Shown one piece after another: positions 33,991-47,500 of a stretch of DNA of 64,000 nucleotides. Position numbers and translations under genes: made by a program. The DNA lies in NCBI GenBank assembly GCA_013180625.2, contig SNVD02007196.1:186001-250000 (forward strand), written 5' to 3'. Numbering within the stretch: the stretch's first letter is position 1; every line of letters begins with the position of its first letter. The notes below the pieces were generated by a model that did no database searches, had not been told where the DNA came from, and worked only from the letters and a program-made list of their open reading frames with translations. The stretch comes from Boswellia sacra. Lineage: Eukaryota > Streptophyta > Magnoliopsida > Sapindales > Burseraceae.

Positions 33991-36900
33991 TTAAATAGCA
34001 GTACATGCAATTCAAGGTATATATTTTCTACGTGTAAGTCAAACATAGCGTACCCAAATTAATAGGTCACATCTTATTCAGTCGTTATTTTTACACAATT
34101 CATCATCTAAGAAATCCATTGACTGACAACAAGAATATTATTATACTTATGCTTTAATTTATGAAAAATACAGCGTATATATATACTTTATCGTCGGGTG
34201 AAAGAAAGTAGATAATAACCATATATATATTACTATTTCTAGAAAGCAAAAGTTGCATATATACTACACACCTAATGGGATATGTACATTACACAGATAT
34301 AAACTAAGCGTAAAGTAATTAAAAAAGCTTTTACAGCTCCATCTCTTCCCTGTAAAGAACACTCAATGTCAATGTTGCAGTGTTTTGGAAACAATTATTA
34401 CAGCTTGTATGAGACATTTATACGTTAATTATAAATATAATATCGTTGATTTACTTTCCAAATTAAGTAACTCAAACAACAATTAACTTCTCTATCAAGA
34501 GACCATTATGCATTTAGAAATCCCGCTAATTATACTGAAAGTTGTAAAGGTGAAATAATTAAATATATAGGTTGAACAGTCTCCATCTGCATAGATGTTT
34601 CGACCTTTTGGAAAAGTTAATTGAACGTCTCTCTAGCTAAGAAAATTATTAAGAAAATAATTATTACATTATATTCGTCAATGACAAGGACTTAAAGTAT
34701 ATAGAGCTCTTGGTGAAAATCACAATATGGCAACATAATGGGGCATTATGTGATTTATTAATGTCAAATTGTGCCTTTATAAAGTGATATCATGTATACT
34801 TTAAATTTGTATTTAGGAAAAGACGTTGCATATATATAAAAGCAAAAAAAGGCAACAATATACGCAAATCAAGCATCAATTAATGTTAGAAGATATACAT
34901 ATGATCACATGCCATGTCTCCAAACTGTCTCTCGAAAAGCTTCAAAATCTACTTTGAATAAAACAAAATAAAAAAGAAAAGATTAAAAAAAGGGGAGATA
35001 GATGAGAAGGGCGTTCAATATGATCTGATTTACATATAAAATTAATCCATTAATGAATTGATTGCCCAGGCTAAGTCAAACCCTTAACTGTGAAGCATGC
35101 ATGCATTTACAAGAAACAGAAACTTCTCCAATTCTCATCAAATTTAATGATATATAGCTGTGGGTTGCTATTAATTAAACACATAGCTAGGTGGGGTTTT
35201 AATGATGAAACGTACAGGTATATATATGCGTTAATCATATCCCATCACCAGCTAAATCTCCTCAACTTTATTCATAAAATTAAGATCTTAAACTAACTAC
35301 TAAAATAATGACAAAAAAATTAGAAAAATGAAAACAGTTGATGAGTTTGTGACATTAACTTGACTATTAAATTGATCTCACACGTTTCTCTTAACTAATG
35401 GAAAAAAAGGGTATAATTGGTTAATGACCTCTCTCTATCTATCTATATAGTCTAATGAAGTTATTGTCACCTAACTTCGTTAATCAAATCTCCAATTAAT
35501 CCAACTATGGTTAGTTATGATCTAACGTTAATTAACCAAATCAATAAGAGAAATATGAGATCGTCAGAGAAAGAGAAAGATAATGTTTAGATAGATATAT
35601 ATACTCTGATGAAATCATCCAAGTAATTAAACAATATTTAATGTCGCTATATTTAGTACTAATTGTATTTCTTAAGTAATTCTAATAACTAATTTTATTA
35701 TAGAAAAGTCGTGCAAGCGTATCTTGAATAATTATTATATATAGTTGAGACAGAAAAGACTTTTTTCGTTGTTGAAGAAAAAAACAAGAGTTAATGTCCT
35801 TGTGCTACTTGAATTCTTATATTACATCCCCTCAAATATAATTTTTGTTCGTAAATAAACAAGATTTAATGTCCTTGTTCTTGCCTGTATTTTCATGTCA
35901 CATCCCAGAAGAATTATTAAAAAGGTTTCACATGCACGGTGAGAATTTTGAAGAAATTTATGTGATTGTAAAAGATAAGCTTAGACTTTCTTTTTTTGAG
36001 CGGAGGGCGGCTAAATAATAAAACAAACAAGATTTGAATTCCTTGAATTTAGCTGTAGTCTTAAGGTGCACATAATTTTTATATACATTTTATTAACGAG
36101 AAAGTGAAATGTAATTAAAAAAAATTAGATTAACGAATGGTGAATAGCATGAAAATAAAAATGTGTCACATGTTTGTATACAAAACGTTGCATATAAAGG
36201 TTGAATGAGTAGAGTTAGAAAAAATATTATAATTTTCCGTCCATATATATATATACACACATTTATATAAAAGATATTATCAATTAGTTTAAACAAATTA
36301 TAAAATGAGATAATAAAAATGTACACACATAGATGATAGACTTATTAATTTGTTGGTAAATAAACAAAGAATAATCTAATGTCCCTGCAGTTGCAATTGG
36401 ATTCTTAAGTTATAACCAAATTAAAAAAAAAAAGTGTAATAGTAGTGTAGCTGCTCATACATATATTTCTTGAAAGTTCAAATAAATTTACATGATAATT
36501 ATTATAAAAGAGTAAATTAAGACCCACATAGACCCGTTCATTATCTTGGTAGACAAACAATATCTAATTGTTGTACTTGTACTATTCTTAGGCAACACCC
36601 CAAGAAAATTATTAGCTAGAAACAAGACAAAGAACAAGAAGATATATCTAGAGATCATGAATATCCCTTCGACTCAAAGTCACAAATATTATTATAAATG
36701 TACAGTGCTGAAATGTGAGATGAAATTTAATTTGCTATTAATCTGTGATTATATATCTTTATCTTTTATGCATATTTATATGTAGTCTTCTCTACTACTA
36801 AATTTGTTTGTGTTGTAACGATGAAGCAACAAAGAAACCAATAGCAAGAAGGAAATGAAAAGAGACGTATCGTATGGGGCTTCACCTGACCACACAGTTA

Positions 36901-37890
36901 AAGTCAAATGATGGCAATGGACAAGGAATTGTGTGTTGAACGGACATGATCGATCTCTGTTTCATGATTCGATCGTATTTTCTTGGCTTGAAGAGGGGGC
37001 ATTCTCTTGTGGGGACTCGTTTCCATCACATTGTGGGCACAAAACTATCATAAACATACATATACATAAGCATGCTTTGTTATTGTTTCTATTAATTTAT
37101 TTTGTAACTCTAGATAACACTAATTAAGTGACAATATATAATATGTAGCTACGTAGTTTATATACATATTTATTATAAGTTGAGATACTATATATAAATC
37201 TGATAAATAAATTAAATATTAAAAAAATTTCACAAAACAGATTCACATGCGCATTTTTTTAGATCAGAAGATACCATATCAATAGGTGTAGAATACATGT
37301 GTCTCGTGATTGAAAAAAGTGTATCATTAGATAATATTTTCTCATAATACATATACATCGATGGCGCTATTAACTTTGCATATACAAAGATATAATGACA
37401 CTATAATAATCACATATATATATAGAAGTCTGGGGGCATAAAACCCAAAGAGGGGTTTAGTGCTTTTGTTTTTAACTAGTTTGGGAACATCAATTGTTTA
37501 TGGTCTCTAGACCAATACAATATATAATTGTGACATTGAAAGTTGAACGAAATCGTTAAGAGGGGAAATTTCTATTATATTTCTACATCTACATATGTAT
37601 GGATATACTATTATATGTATTTGTGGATTCTATAGGATGAGAATGTTAAGAGATATAATAAAGTGATCATTTTCATCTAATTATGATCAATATAGGTCCA
37701 ATTAAACCACTTCATACAAATTAATAAACAAAAATGATCCTATAAATTAAAAATTACCAATTCATTATTCTAGACCACGTGCACGCATTCATATGATCTT
37801 TAATTATATATATCAAAATTCACTAATGTTCTGAATTTTATATAATATGCATTAAGTAATTAACTGATATCGATGTTTACTGATCAATGT
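33833..37890. other. AT-rich intergenic spacer with (TTA)n microsatellite
   Basis: No supported gene. A (TTA)n tract lies at about 33954-33992. Short open frames are AT-rich and unlike proteins. I see no transposon termini. Confidence 0.55.
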
Positions 37891-37897
37891 CCCACTC

Positions 37898-38341
37898 TCA
37901 ACTCTCAGTTGTCTTCATGAAGGCCGAGAAGTTGGTGCTCTGCAAAGTATACTGGGTCCATATTCTCCAGGAGCTTACCATATATATGTTGACTAGACAT
38001 GGAATAACAGGAAGAATTACACATGGAATGGCTCCTAACAACTGACCATCGACTGGGCAAGTGCCACGTATCCAAGTCCATGCTCCACCATGACAAGAAG
38101 CCTGAACTGAAATGATAAAACCATTCTTGAAAACCGGCTGGTCACTTTGGTCGCAAATGAGGCTGAGCAATCACTTCATTACAGAAAATTTTCTAAGTCT
38201 GGTACATTCTCAGATCACATTGGGTCCCACAAGAATTTTGATTACTTGGCTCAGCCGTTGTCCATCCAGTACTATTCTCTCCAGCAGGTCCCAGCCCATC
38301 ATCTGTCCATGCATGCAAACAGAGTAGCAGCTGAGAGATAG
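37898..38341. other. Unidentified higher-complexity segment, possible gene relic
   Basis: This stretch is markedly less AT-rich than its surroundings and carries open frames on both strands (minus 38170-37898, 90 codons; plus from about 38111 to 38341, 77 codons). Base composition suggests an exon or gene fragment. I recognise no domain and see broken continuity in every frame. It lies 510 bp upstream of the FMO start, too far and too different to be part of that gene. Confidence 0.3.
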
Positions 38342-38713
38342 ATACTCAAAACCTAACTTCATTAAAGCAATCAACACAGAAGTTAATTACTTAAATTTTC
38401 TTGCAATTTAATTAGCAACCTTTTAGTTTGAAGGTTTATTAATTACTACTTTAATTAGTTTAGTTATTATAGTTTACTGCCGTGAAAAGCTATCTATCTA
38501 GCTAGCTAGCGTTTTAAGTTGTACAAAGTTTTGGAAATGTTATATAGTTCAAAGTAGATAAAGGCAAGATAATGATTTGAAAAGATCACGTGTGTCTCCC
38601 AGCTAGCCAACCAGTTTGCTATTCTAACATTATTGTATTTTTACATAAATATTCTTCTTTGCAAATAGGTATTTTTTAATCATAACCTCTGTTTGCGTGA
38701 CCAAAATTTCAAC

Positions 38714-38720
38714 TATAAAA
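38714..38720 (+). promoter_or_regulatory. TATA box of the FMO gene
   Basis: TATAAAA lies about 130 bases before the start codon in a pyrimidine-rich context, the usual place for a plant core promoter. Transcription would start near 38745. Confidence 0.55.
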
Positions 38721-38850
38721 CCCCCATAACCCACAAACCATTTCACATTTCATATAACATTTCCATTTCGTATATTACACTAACCAGCTAGCCCTTTCAT
38801 ATCTTATAGGCATCATTTGATTACTTGGTCATCCCCTGAAACGTATCGCC

Positions 38851-41800
38851 ATGGTTTCTGATCACCATCCCCAACGGAGCCTATCAAAGCATGTGTGCGT
38901 GATCGGCGCCGGACCATCGGGCCTGGTGGCGGCGAGAGAGCTGAGAAAAGAGGGTCACACTGTGGTGGTATTGGAGCAAAACCATGATATTGGAGGGCAA
39001 TGGTTGTACGAGCCTAATGTCGAGAGTGAGGACCCTCTAGGAAGGAACAAGTTTCTGAAAGTTCATAGCAGCTTGTACGAGTCTTTGAGGTTGATATCGC
39101 CGAGGGAGATCATGGGATTCACAGACTTTCCCTTTGTGGTGAAGAAAGGAAGAGACACGAGAAGGTTTCCAGGGCACAGGGAGCTTTGGCTTTACCTCAA
39201 AGATTTCTGCGAGTGGTTTGGATTGAGAGAGATGATTAGGTTTAGCACTAGAGTTGAGTACGTGGGCATGTTGGATTATGGCGAGTTTGGTAAAGATCTG
39301 AAATGGGTCGTGAAGAGTAATGAGAAGAAAGCTGAGAAGGTTGTGGAAGAAGTGTTTGATGCTGTTGTTGTTGCTTCTGGCCATTACTCCCACCCTAGAT
39401 TGCCTTCCATTAAAGGTACGTGTGTAATGTGAACACAAGCACAAGATCTGTATTTCTTTCTCAATGTTATCAAAAAGCTAAACAAAAGTCATCATTTTTG
39501 GAACATTTGGAAAGTGATTCTGCATTCATGAATTTCCTTCTCACGCTTTACAGTCGAAGAGAAAACCAAAAAGTACATACATAATAAATCATCATCTCAT
39601 CTGTTAATCATAATTTTCATTTATATTTCTTAATTTGCATCTGCTACTTATCTATGTCCAGGAATGGATACATGGAAAAGAAAGCAACTGCATAGTCACA
39701 TCTATAGAGTTCCGGAGCCATTTCGCAATGAGGTAAGCCGATCGAAGGTGATAACTAATTAGTTTTTTATTTTGCTAAGAGAAGAGAAAAATATTCCAAG
39801 GTGGGGATCAACATTTGCACTAGAAATTGGATAGCACATCTAGAGATCACGATTTAATTATAAGTGTTTGATTACATATATTTTTAAGTTTAATCTCAAG
39901 ATATAATCAAAATGAAATCAAAATGGTACAAGTAATTATGATAGAATAGCTAGCTAGCTAATATTAATTGCTTTCATCTATAGGTATTATAGTTTATTAG
40001 TTTTATTAATATTATTAAGTTGCAAACGTATAATTGATTGCATTTAAACGGCAGGTTGTGGTAGTGGTTGGGAACTCATTAAGCGGACAAGATATATCGA
40101 TGGAGCTTGTTGAAGTGGCAAAGGAAGTTCACCTCAGTGCCAAATCCCTTAATGTTTCTGAAGGTTTATCCAAAGTCTTATCAAAACATGAGAATTTGCA
40201 TCTTTGTCCACAGGTGTATATATATTTAATTAGTTAAATTACAAATTAACATCACTTTTGTATATAATATATGTCAAAAAATATAATAGAATATATTATC
40301 CTTCTGCAGATAGACTGCCTTCGGGAGGATGGACGGGTAACATTTAGTGATGGCTCCTGGGTTGTTGCAGACACTATCTTATATTGCACAGGGTAATTAA
40401 TGCTTTATATTGATCATTCAAATAAGTTGAAATAATGCAAGAAATTAAAGCAAATTAAAAAATATGAAAATTATTAATTCCGTACAAATAATTTATTACA
40501 TATCACACTATAGAATAAATTTTGGAGCCCATAATCCTGACGGTGTAAGGAATACTAATTAAAAGAGTTCAAAATGAGAACATTAAAGTGATTTTTTATT
40601 TTTTTTTTCTCGACAAAATTAAACGTCTCAGGACATCCTTTAACGAAAACACTCCATGTAAATGCTTTTTTAATCTAAAGACTATAAATTATTATATATT
40701 AAAGAGAACTTTTTTGAACTCTTTGATTATAACAATGTAATTGATTAATCTGATAGGATATATATTAAATTCTTGCAAACACAACTTTACCCTTTGAAGT
40801 TTGACCTCATCATATTTCAATTCTTCCAAGTAGAAGATTGCCATGTGAAAAAGTTGTTTGATTGGAAGATTATGAAACTTTTGACCCAAGCTAGGAAGAG
40901 ATTCGTCTGTGGGACCTTACATGCATAATTCAGGCACAACCTTTTGTTGCACTACTTTATTATTGGTTACAAAATCTAATTATGGGCTTTGACACATATT
41001 GCTTCATATATCATTCATTTGTAGTTTGTTAATAGATGCATATATATATTTGTAATGTGTGTTGTGTAGGTATTCATATGCTTTCCCATTTCTTGACACC
41101 AAAGGAATAGTAGTTGTGGATGATGACAGAGTGGGACCTTTGTATGAGCATACTTTCCCTCCATCTCTTGCTCCCTCTCTTTCTTTTGTGGGCATTCCCA
41201 GGAAGGTATTGTTCACTTTATGAATGGTATTTCTTGATTTATGGAGTTTTGAGTCCATTTCATGGAGATATATATGGATAACATATTGTTATACTTCTTT
41301 TTAACTATCTTAGTTACAAGAAGACTATTTTCAATTTTGTATTTTAATGGGTTTATAGGGTTTGATTTGATGATGATGCAGCTGATAGGGTTCCCCTTCT
41401 TTGAGTCACAAGCAATATGGATAGCTCAACTGCTGTCCGGGAAAAGAACATTGCCATCATGGGATGATATGATGCAGTCCATCAAGGAATTTTATCACTC
41501 AAAGGATGCAGCTGGCATTCCCAAGCATTACACTCACGATATTGCAAATTTTGAGGTAACCCACTTCAATTTACAAACGCTTTAGATTTGTAAAAGTGCT
41601 TTTAATTTTATACATACCAAACCAAATTACCAATTAATAACTGGGTCCATGAAGTGGGAAGAGTGGTAATAAAGCACTTCTAGCTAAGTAGTAGTATAAT
41701 TAATTAAATTGATTAAGGTTGGTTTAGTTAATTTTCAGAAAATGAATTGATAACTTTTGGGTTTGTTGAGTTTCAGTACAATGATAAATATGCAGACAAT

Positions 41801-42007
41801 ATTGGGTTCCCACACTTGGAAGAATGGAGAAAAGGGCTTTGCTTATCAGCCCTGATAAATGCTGAAGCCAACCTGGAAACATATCGAGATATGTGGGATG
41901 ATCATGATCATGAACTGCTTCAGGAGGCTATTCAAAGTCCCCATTTCACTCAACTTAAACCTAAAGCTTTCAGTACTCATACTACTACGGCTACCACTCA
42001 TCTTTAA
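38851..42007 (+). CDS. Flavin-containing monooxygenase, FMO GS-OX-like, 472 aa, seven exons
   Basis: FAD- and NADPH-dependent monooxygenase of the plant FMO GS-OX-like group, which in Brassicales S-oxygenates methylthioalkyl glucosinolates and elsewhere acts on unknown S- or N-containing substrates. Exons: 38851-39415, 39662-39732, 40055-40213, 40310-40392, 41070-41205, 41382-41555, 41777-42007. All introns are GT/AG and the frame stays open through 473 codons. FAD site GAGPSG is at 19-24, NADPH site GNSLSG at 218-223, and the conserved CTGY (usually ATGY) at 291-294, with FPGHRELWLYL upstream. The length is near the family norm of about 460. It looks intact. The glucosinolate substrate should not be assumed outside Brassicales. 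Confidence 0.92.
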
Positions 42008-42344
42008 TTAAAAGCTAGCTTCTATTTCTGCTTCTGCTTTATCTTGGACATGGACCACACATTATGTTATATATACTATATGTTATTATTATTTAATTTG
42101 CAAATATCGATTTTGTCATTCTTTAAGAATGAGAGAAGAATTTGTTTCTACTTATAGGCTATGGAAATGTTAGAAGCAAAAATACTGCAACAAATGTAAT
42201 GATTTTTGCATAGTGTAATTCAAAAGAAATTGCTTTCCATAACAACTGCTTTTGATTTTTTTTGTTTTGGTTGTCTGCTAAGGCATTTTTATTTCTTTTA
42301 GTTTGGACCACTGAGTGCTTTATTATTTTTAGTTTAAAAAAAAA

Positions 42345-43385
42345 AATTCGGGACACTAACTTTGAACCCCCCAACAAATCTTTTGAGAATCGTCAACTTC
42401 GGTATTGAATCGAAAACTAACTGCGATCCCCAAATGTTAACTGGCGTGAAGAGAGACGTGAGATCTAACAGAAAGTCAGCATAAAAAGACACATATGCCA
42501 CTAAGTAACCCCAACCTCTAACCTCTGAAAAAGTAATAATAAAATATTTAAAATATTAGTTTAACATAAAATGAACTTTTATTCTAAAAAGTCAACTTTT
42601 AATGGCTGTGTTCGGTTACATTTTGAGAATTTCATTTCCTTTCATTTCATGAGTAATCGGGTGGTACGCGTTCGTTTACGTTTTGTGGATTTCATACTAA
42701 AAAAATGAAAAATAAAAAAACATATTAAAATGAAAAGATTGAAACAGAAGTAACAGTGACACATTTTCTCTCTCCATTCGTTTGATTCAAGAACAGTAAC
42801 AGTGTTATTGGTTCAGGATCTCAGTTGTGGTTTTGAGGCTGCGTTGATTCATCAAATGACTACGGTGATTTAGAAAGAGTTGTAGATCGAAAAGAGTGCA
42901 TCTCGGTGGTGTAAACGGTGATAAAAACGGTGGCGGTGTTGGCGCGTGGCTCGCGCGTGTGGTGTGGAGAATGATTTGATCACAACTATTATATGACTGA
43001 AAAAATTAAAAGAAGGATAAGAGATGCTGACCAGATTAATGGAAAGCAGTTTTTTTTTTTTTTTCTTCTCTCTCTTCCTTATATTGAACAAAGCAATCCA
43101 GCTTTGGTGAATCAAGCAAGTTGAAAGTGTCAGAGGCAAAGAAGGTTTTGAAGGAGAGAAAGACGATAAAATGAAGGGATTTACCGAGGTGGGTTGCGTA
43201 AAAGACCAGGAAGACAAAGTGGTTGCTGTTGGTTCGACAAAGGAACAAAAAACGGAACCCAAGAAATTCTTTAGTTCAGCAATCAGGACTTTCAGGTAAA
43301 CGACGCATTTATCAATGAACTTTTGGGGGTCAAAGTTAGTTTTTGATTCAAAGCGATGTTGACTTTTTTAAAAGATAATATCCCA
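42345..43385. mobile_element. Possible TIR element downstream of the FMO gene
   Basis: Left text around 42390-42440 (GTCAACTTCGG, GAAAACTAACT, GATCCCCAAA) recurs inverted at about 43322-43372, giving imperfect inverted repeats of about 50 bp around a 1-kb segment. The interior has a GC-richer part (42890-42965) and a minus-strand open frame (42870-43262) that may be an acquired gene fragment. I do not recognise it. No target duplication was found. Confidence 0.42.
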
Positions 43386-43439
43386 TTCCTTTTCTAAAAT
43401 TAAAACTTTGCTTCTTTTATATATAAAAGCATCAACACA

Positions 43440-43580
43440 TATTACTATTATTATTATTATTATTAGATACAGATAGGATGGTTTAACTTAACGGTATTTC
43501 TTTTTTATAATTCTGAAAATGATTCAAAACTTAAGTGGCTCTATTATGATGCGATATATATATATATATATATATCAACC
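43440..43580. repeat. (ATT)n and (TA)n microsatellites
   Basis: An (ATT)n tract at about 43443-43466 and a (TA)n tract at about 43553-43576. Both are uninterrupted simple repeats in intergenic DNA. Confidence 0.8.
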
Positions 43581-44093
43581 AAATGAAAATACATAGCTAT
43601 AAATTAAATATATTAAAGGAATCAACAATAGTTGAATTTGCATATAAATCATAAATTGATGTTGGGTTATTGGTGTGGAGTTTACGTTGGTTGGGTAGAA
43701 TGTGGAATTCTTGTTGAGGTGATTATTTGACCTTTAAGAGACACTTTAGCAAATAGTATTTTTATTTTCTTCAAATATCTTAGCAAGAAGTTATTCACAT
43801 TTTTCTACTAAAAAAATTGATTTTGCCCCACCTCGTTGATTATCATTTCTCTAAATAAATTATGTACTCACCCAGTATGCTTAAACAATACCCAAACTCA
43901 TCTCCATAATGTTATATATCTGGATTGGGACCTTTTAATATAATGTTTTAAAAATAAAAAACAAAAAGACACAATTATACAACTATGGTTGAATGGCTGT
44001 GGATTCCAAATCAGATAAAGGTCAAAATTTTCTTGAAATGAAGAGTGCTAGTCATTTGATTTATTAGCAGGATATCTTACCAGCTAAGCTAAT

Positions 44094-44262
44094 TGATAAT
44101 TTGATACCCACGAGAAATAACAAAGTAAATCAAGAACTAGTCCGAAATTCAAGTCAATTGATACCACCCATAAATAACAGAGTAAATAGAGAACCAGTCC
44201 AAAATTCAGGGCAACTGATACCCACCATAAATGAGAGAGTAAACAGAGAACTAGTCTAATCA
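44094..44262. repeat. 57-bp minisatellite, about three units
   Basis: The marker GTAAAT/GTAAAC before ..GAAC.AGTC occurs at 44125, 44182 and 44239, exactly 57 bases apart. A minus-strand open frame of 62 codons here is produced by the repeat. It lies about 300 bp beyond the stop codon of the DUF863 gene, perhaps in or past its 3' untranslated region. Confidence 0.8.
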
Positions 44263-44555
44263 TTTGAAGCATGATGTAAATGTGATTTAATTCACCTTAA
44301 TTTTATCTTTACCCCTTTATACAAATCTTCCAGGTAAAGGTCCAAAAACATATACAAAATAAACACATGGCTCACTTTATATTACCCCAAAATAATAAAA
44401 CCCATGAGCCATTGAAGTTTGCAAAAGTTCATTTTCTATTCTCCTGTATCAATGTGATTGCAGGTTGCATATACCATATTTAGTAGATATGTACAAGACA
44501 ATCTCATTGTTTCCTATTTCCTCCCAAAATAACTTTAGAAAAATATGCCTTACTT

Positions 44556-47500
44556 TTAGTGTACTTGGCCTTGGACAAGCCAAGAATTACTCACTGGACA
44601 TCTTGGCGCCCTCCGCCGCCTTGCTATCTTCCCCCAGCCTATTAGTCCTCTGTCATCGGTGCCCTTTTCCCCACAAGTAGTCTGCAGCTTTGACACTGAG
44701 CTCATTGTGCTCTCTGTGATGTTGGAAGTAGCAATGCAAGAGCGCTTCCTTCCTCTTGCCCGTGCATTTCTGCAAGTGTTTCTTGTGGAACCTGTTCCCC
44801 GTTGATTATTGGCAGCCTCAATTAGCCCTTCTATTGTCTGCAAATCCTCAGTAACCTCACACCTAGACAGAGAGGCAAGACTTGGGAGAACTTCATTTTG
44901 GAAATCCTTCCGCTGCTGCCTCCCCCTCCTCATCCGGCCTCTCCTTGTCTGATTTGGCAAAGTAGTTGCACCTGTTTCTTCCTCCTTTTGGTCCTTTTGC
45001 CCATTGCTCTTACACCACTGTTCTTCTACCTTTGTTTCAGTCAGCTTCAATGTCATGTCCTCAAAGTAGTCAAGCCCATCGGCCAGACATTCATCATTAT
45101 CATTATTGTTCTTGCAACTCAAAGCTACTCCATACTCACTCTCTGGATCATCTTTCACCAAAGAAACTAACCCGGCAAACCAATATAATTCATCGCTCCA
45201 AAAAGATTCAGATGGCTCACAAGAAGCTGTTACTGGAGAAGCTTGAAAGGTAGATGAAGAAATGGAAACTATAGCCTTTGCTGCAGTCCTGACAAGTTCT
45301 TGAGCATCTTCAACTTCCTGACCTGATAAGATAGCCTCTGCCGCATTTCTAACAGAACCCTCTTGCAAATCATCATCTTCCTTTCCTGAGATTTGAAAAG
45401 GTGTCTCAACTGGGTTTTCATCAGGATTTTCTTCCGAGTCTCCTCTAGGTGGACATCTCTCCTTATTTTCTGGACTTGTAGGTGCCTCTAAATCTAGTTC
45501 TGCTGAAAGAGAGGGTGGGAAACACTCTTGCTCATCTAAGCTTGAGTTCAGATCAATGCCAACTCCAAAATCTGAAACCTTTTTATCAAGTCCACCCCCT
45601 GAAATGCTAGCATTTGCAGTTCGCTCTTCTTTCAACTCAGTGGCAGGATCATACTCCAAGTTAATATCAATTACCCTATCCCTCTCATGGTTCTCACAAT
45701 CTTCATCTTTAGAAGGATTCTGAAAGGCTTTAGAAGTGGGGGAAGGAGATGAAGATTGACCACTGGACATCTGAGGATTCTTATATATATGAAAACCAAA
45801 TGGTGGCTTACCACTTGAGTTGATGCTTGCCGCAACCTCACTCAGTTCTACGTCAATGATACATGTATTAGCTCGTTTCAATTCCACTTGGTTTGAAAAG
45901 TCACTTCTTTTACCACGTTTTCTCTTACAAACTGATTTTGTTTTAAGCCAAGATAATCCATTTGGTGAATCTTCAAGCTTCTCTCTACCTGAGGAACAGA
46001 TCTGTGAAATGAAATTGGAATTCACATCCTTCGCAGGTTTCACATCCATGGAAGGTCTAATGAATTTTGAAGGACCACAGTGTTCGGATACTAAATCATC
46101 ATTCTTACTGCAGTCCAGGCCATCAAAATTGAAGGATCGAGGGTGAGACTCTGAATGGGACTCATTGCAGAAGCTCTTCTCATGGAAGCTTGTACCATCA
46201 AATTCAGGGCTTGACTTCAAATTGTTACCATGGTGAGACTTTTTATCAGAAAGACTAGGGCTTGCAATTGACGATTTAGAACTTTTACTTGATGGTGCAG
46301 ATGTGTTAAAACATGGGAGTGCTTGAACAGCTATAGGAGTCCGCATGACATCACGTACACATTTTCTCCAAGATAAAACCGAGGATGCCTCAGAACTCCC
46401 GACATCTGTCGGTGGAATAAGCTGACAAAAGGCGCCCTTGGAAGAATTAGACACTAGTTCAGGAGAGCTATTAGAGGAGAGCCCTCGCCGAAGGCTCTGC
46501 AAACTTTCACTGCATGATCTCCTCTTACTCTGATCCATGTGATAAGACCTCTGCAGTTCAAGAGTTTGCTTCTGATCTACATCTTCTAAAGAAGTGGATC
46601 CTTCTTCACTAAAACCAGATGGAGATAAAGAAACGCCATTGCTTCCACATTGCCCTGATAAGGAGATACTAGCTATATAAATCATCACAAATTATAATGA
46701 TTGCAGTTTGCATAAATTAGTCCATGTCATGATAAATAAATAAAAAAAAGACAATAGTTAATACATGCTGAAAAGCCAACAAAAATTGTAAAATGAAGTA
46801 TTTATAATTTGATGCAACCTTATAACAGGATCCTCACCGGCTTCATTATCATTGGATGGCCACTCTTGCATTTTGTTTGTCTCCAGGTTTAAAACATCTG
46901 AGCAAGTTTCAGTATCCCTTCTTGTCTTTTTATTTTGCACCAAATCTTTTGAAAACACTTTGAAGCCTGAGTTAGATGTTTCGGACAGATTATCACATGG
47001 GAACCTCCTATGGACAGTAACAGGGCTTGGAAAAACACAAGTGGAAGCTGCTTCTTCCTCAAGTTTGATGGGTTCGTTCAAGTCGGCCAAAAATTTGGAT
47101 ATAGGAGCTGCCTCTTCTTCATGCTTAGTTGGTTCATTCAAGTCACATATAGATATAGAATCTGATTCTTCCTCGAGCATGATTGGTTCATTTAAGTCAG
47201 CCAAAGACTTCTTTTCTGAGCTTGATTTGAAGCCACTGCTGCATTGGTATGGTTGTTGATCACTCTCATGCAAAGCCTCAGAAATTATCTTCAGAGGATA
47301 GCCTAATACCTCATGCACCTTCTGCAACGGTTCATCTTCTTCACAATCAATGTACTCATCAGGTGGACGTTCAAGATCCAAGATCTTTTTACCAAACTTC
47401 TTGGAATTGGATTCTAACTCACTGCCTTTTGAAAAGAACTTAGTTTGACAAGGAACAGGACCTGCCTTCACACTCTTTCCATCTTTAAAACATGATAGTG

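Noticed and set aside
44898..45253. Plus-strand open frames of 90-95 codons
   Set aside because: They are antisense shadows of the DUF863 coding exon.
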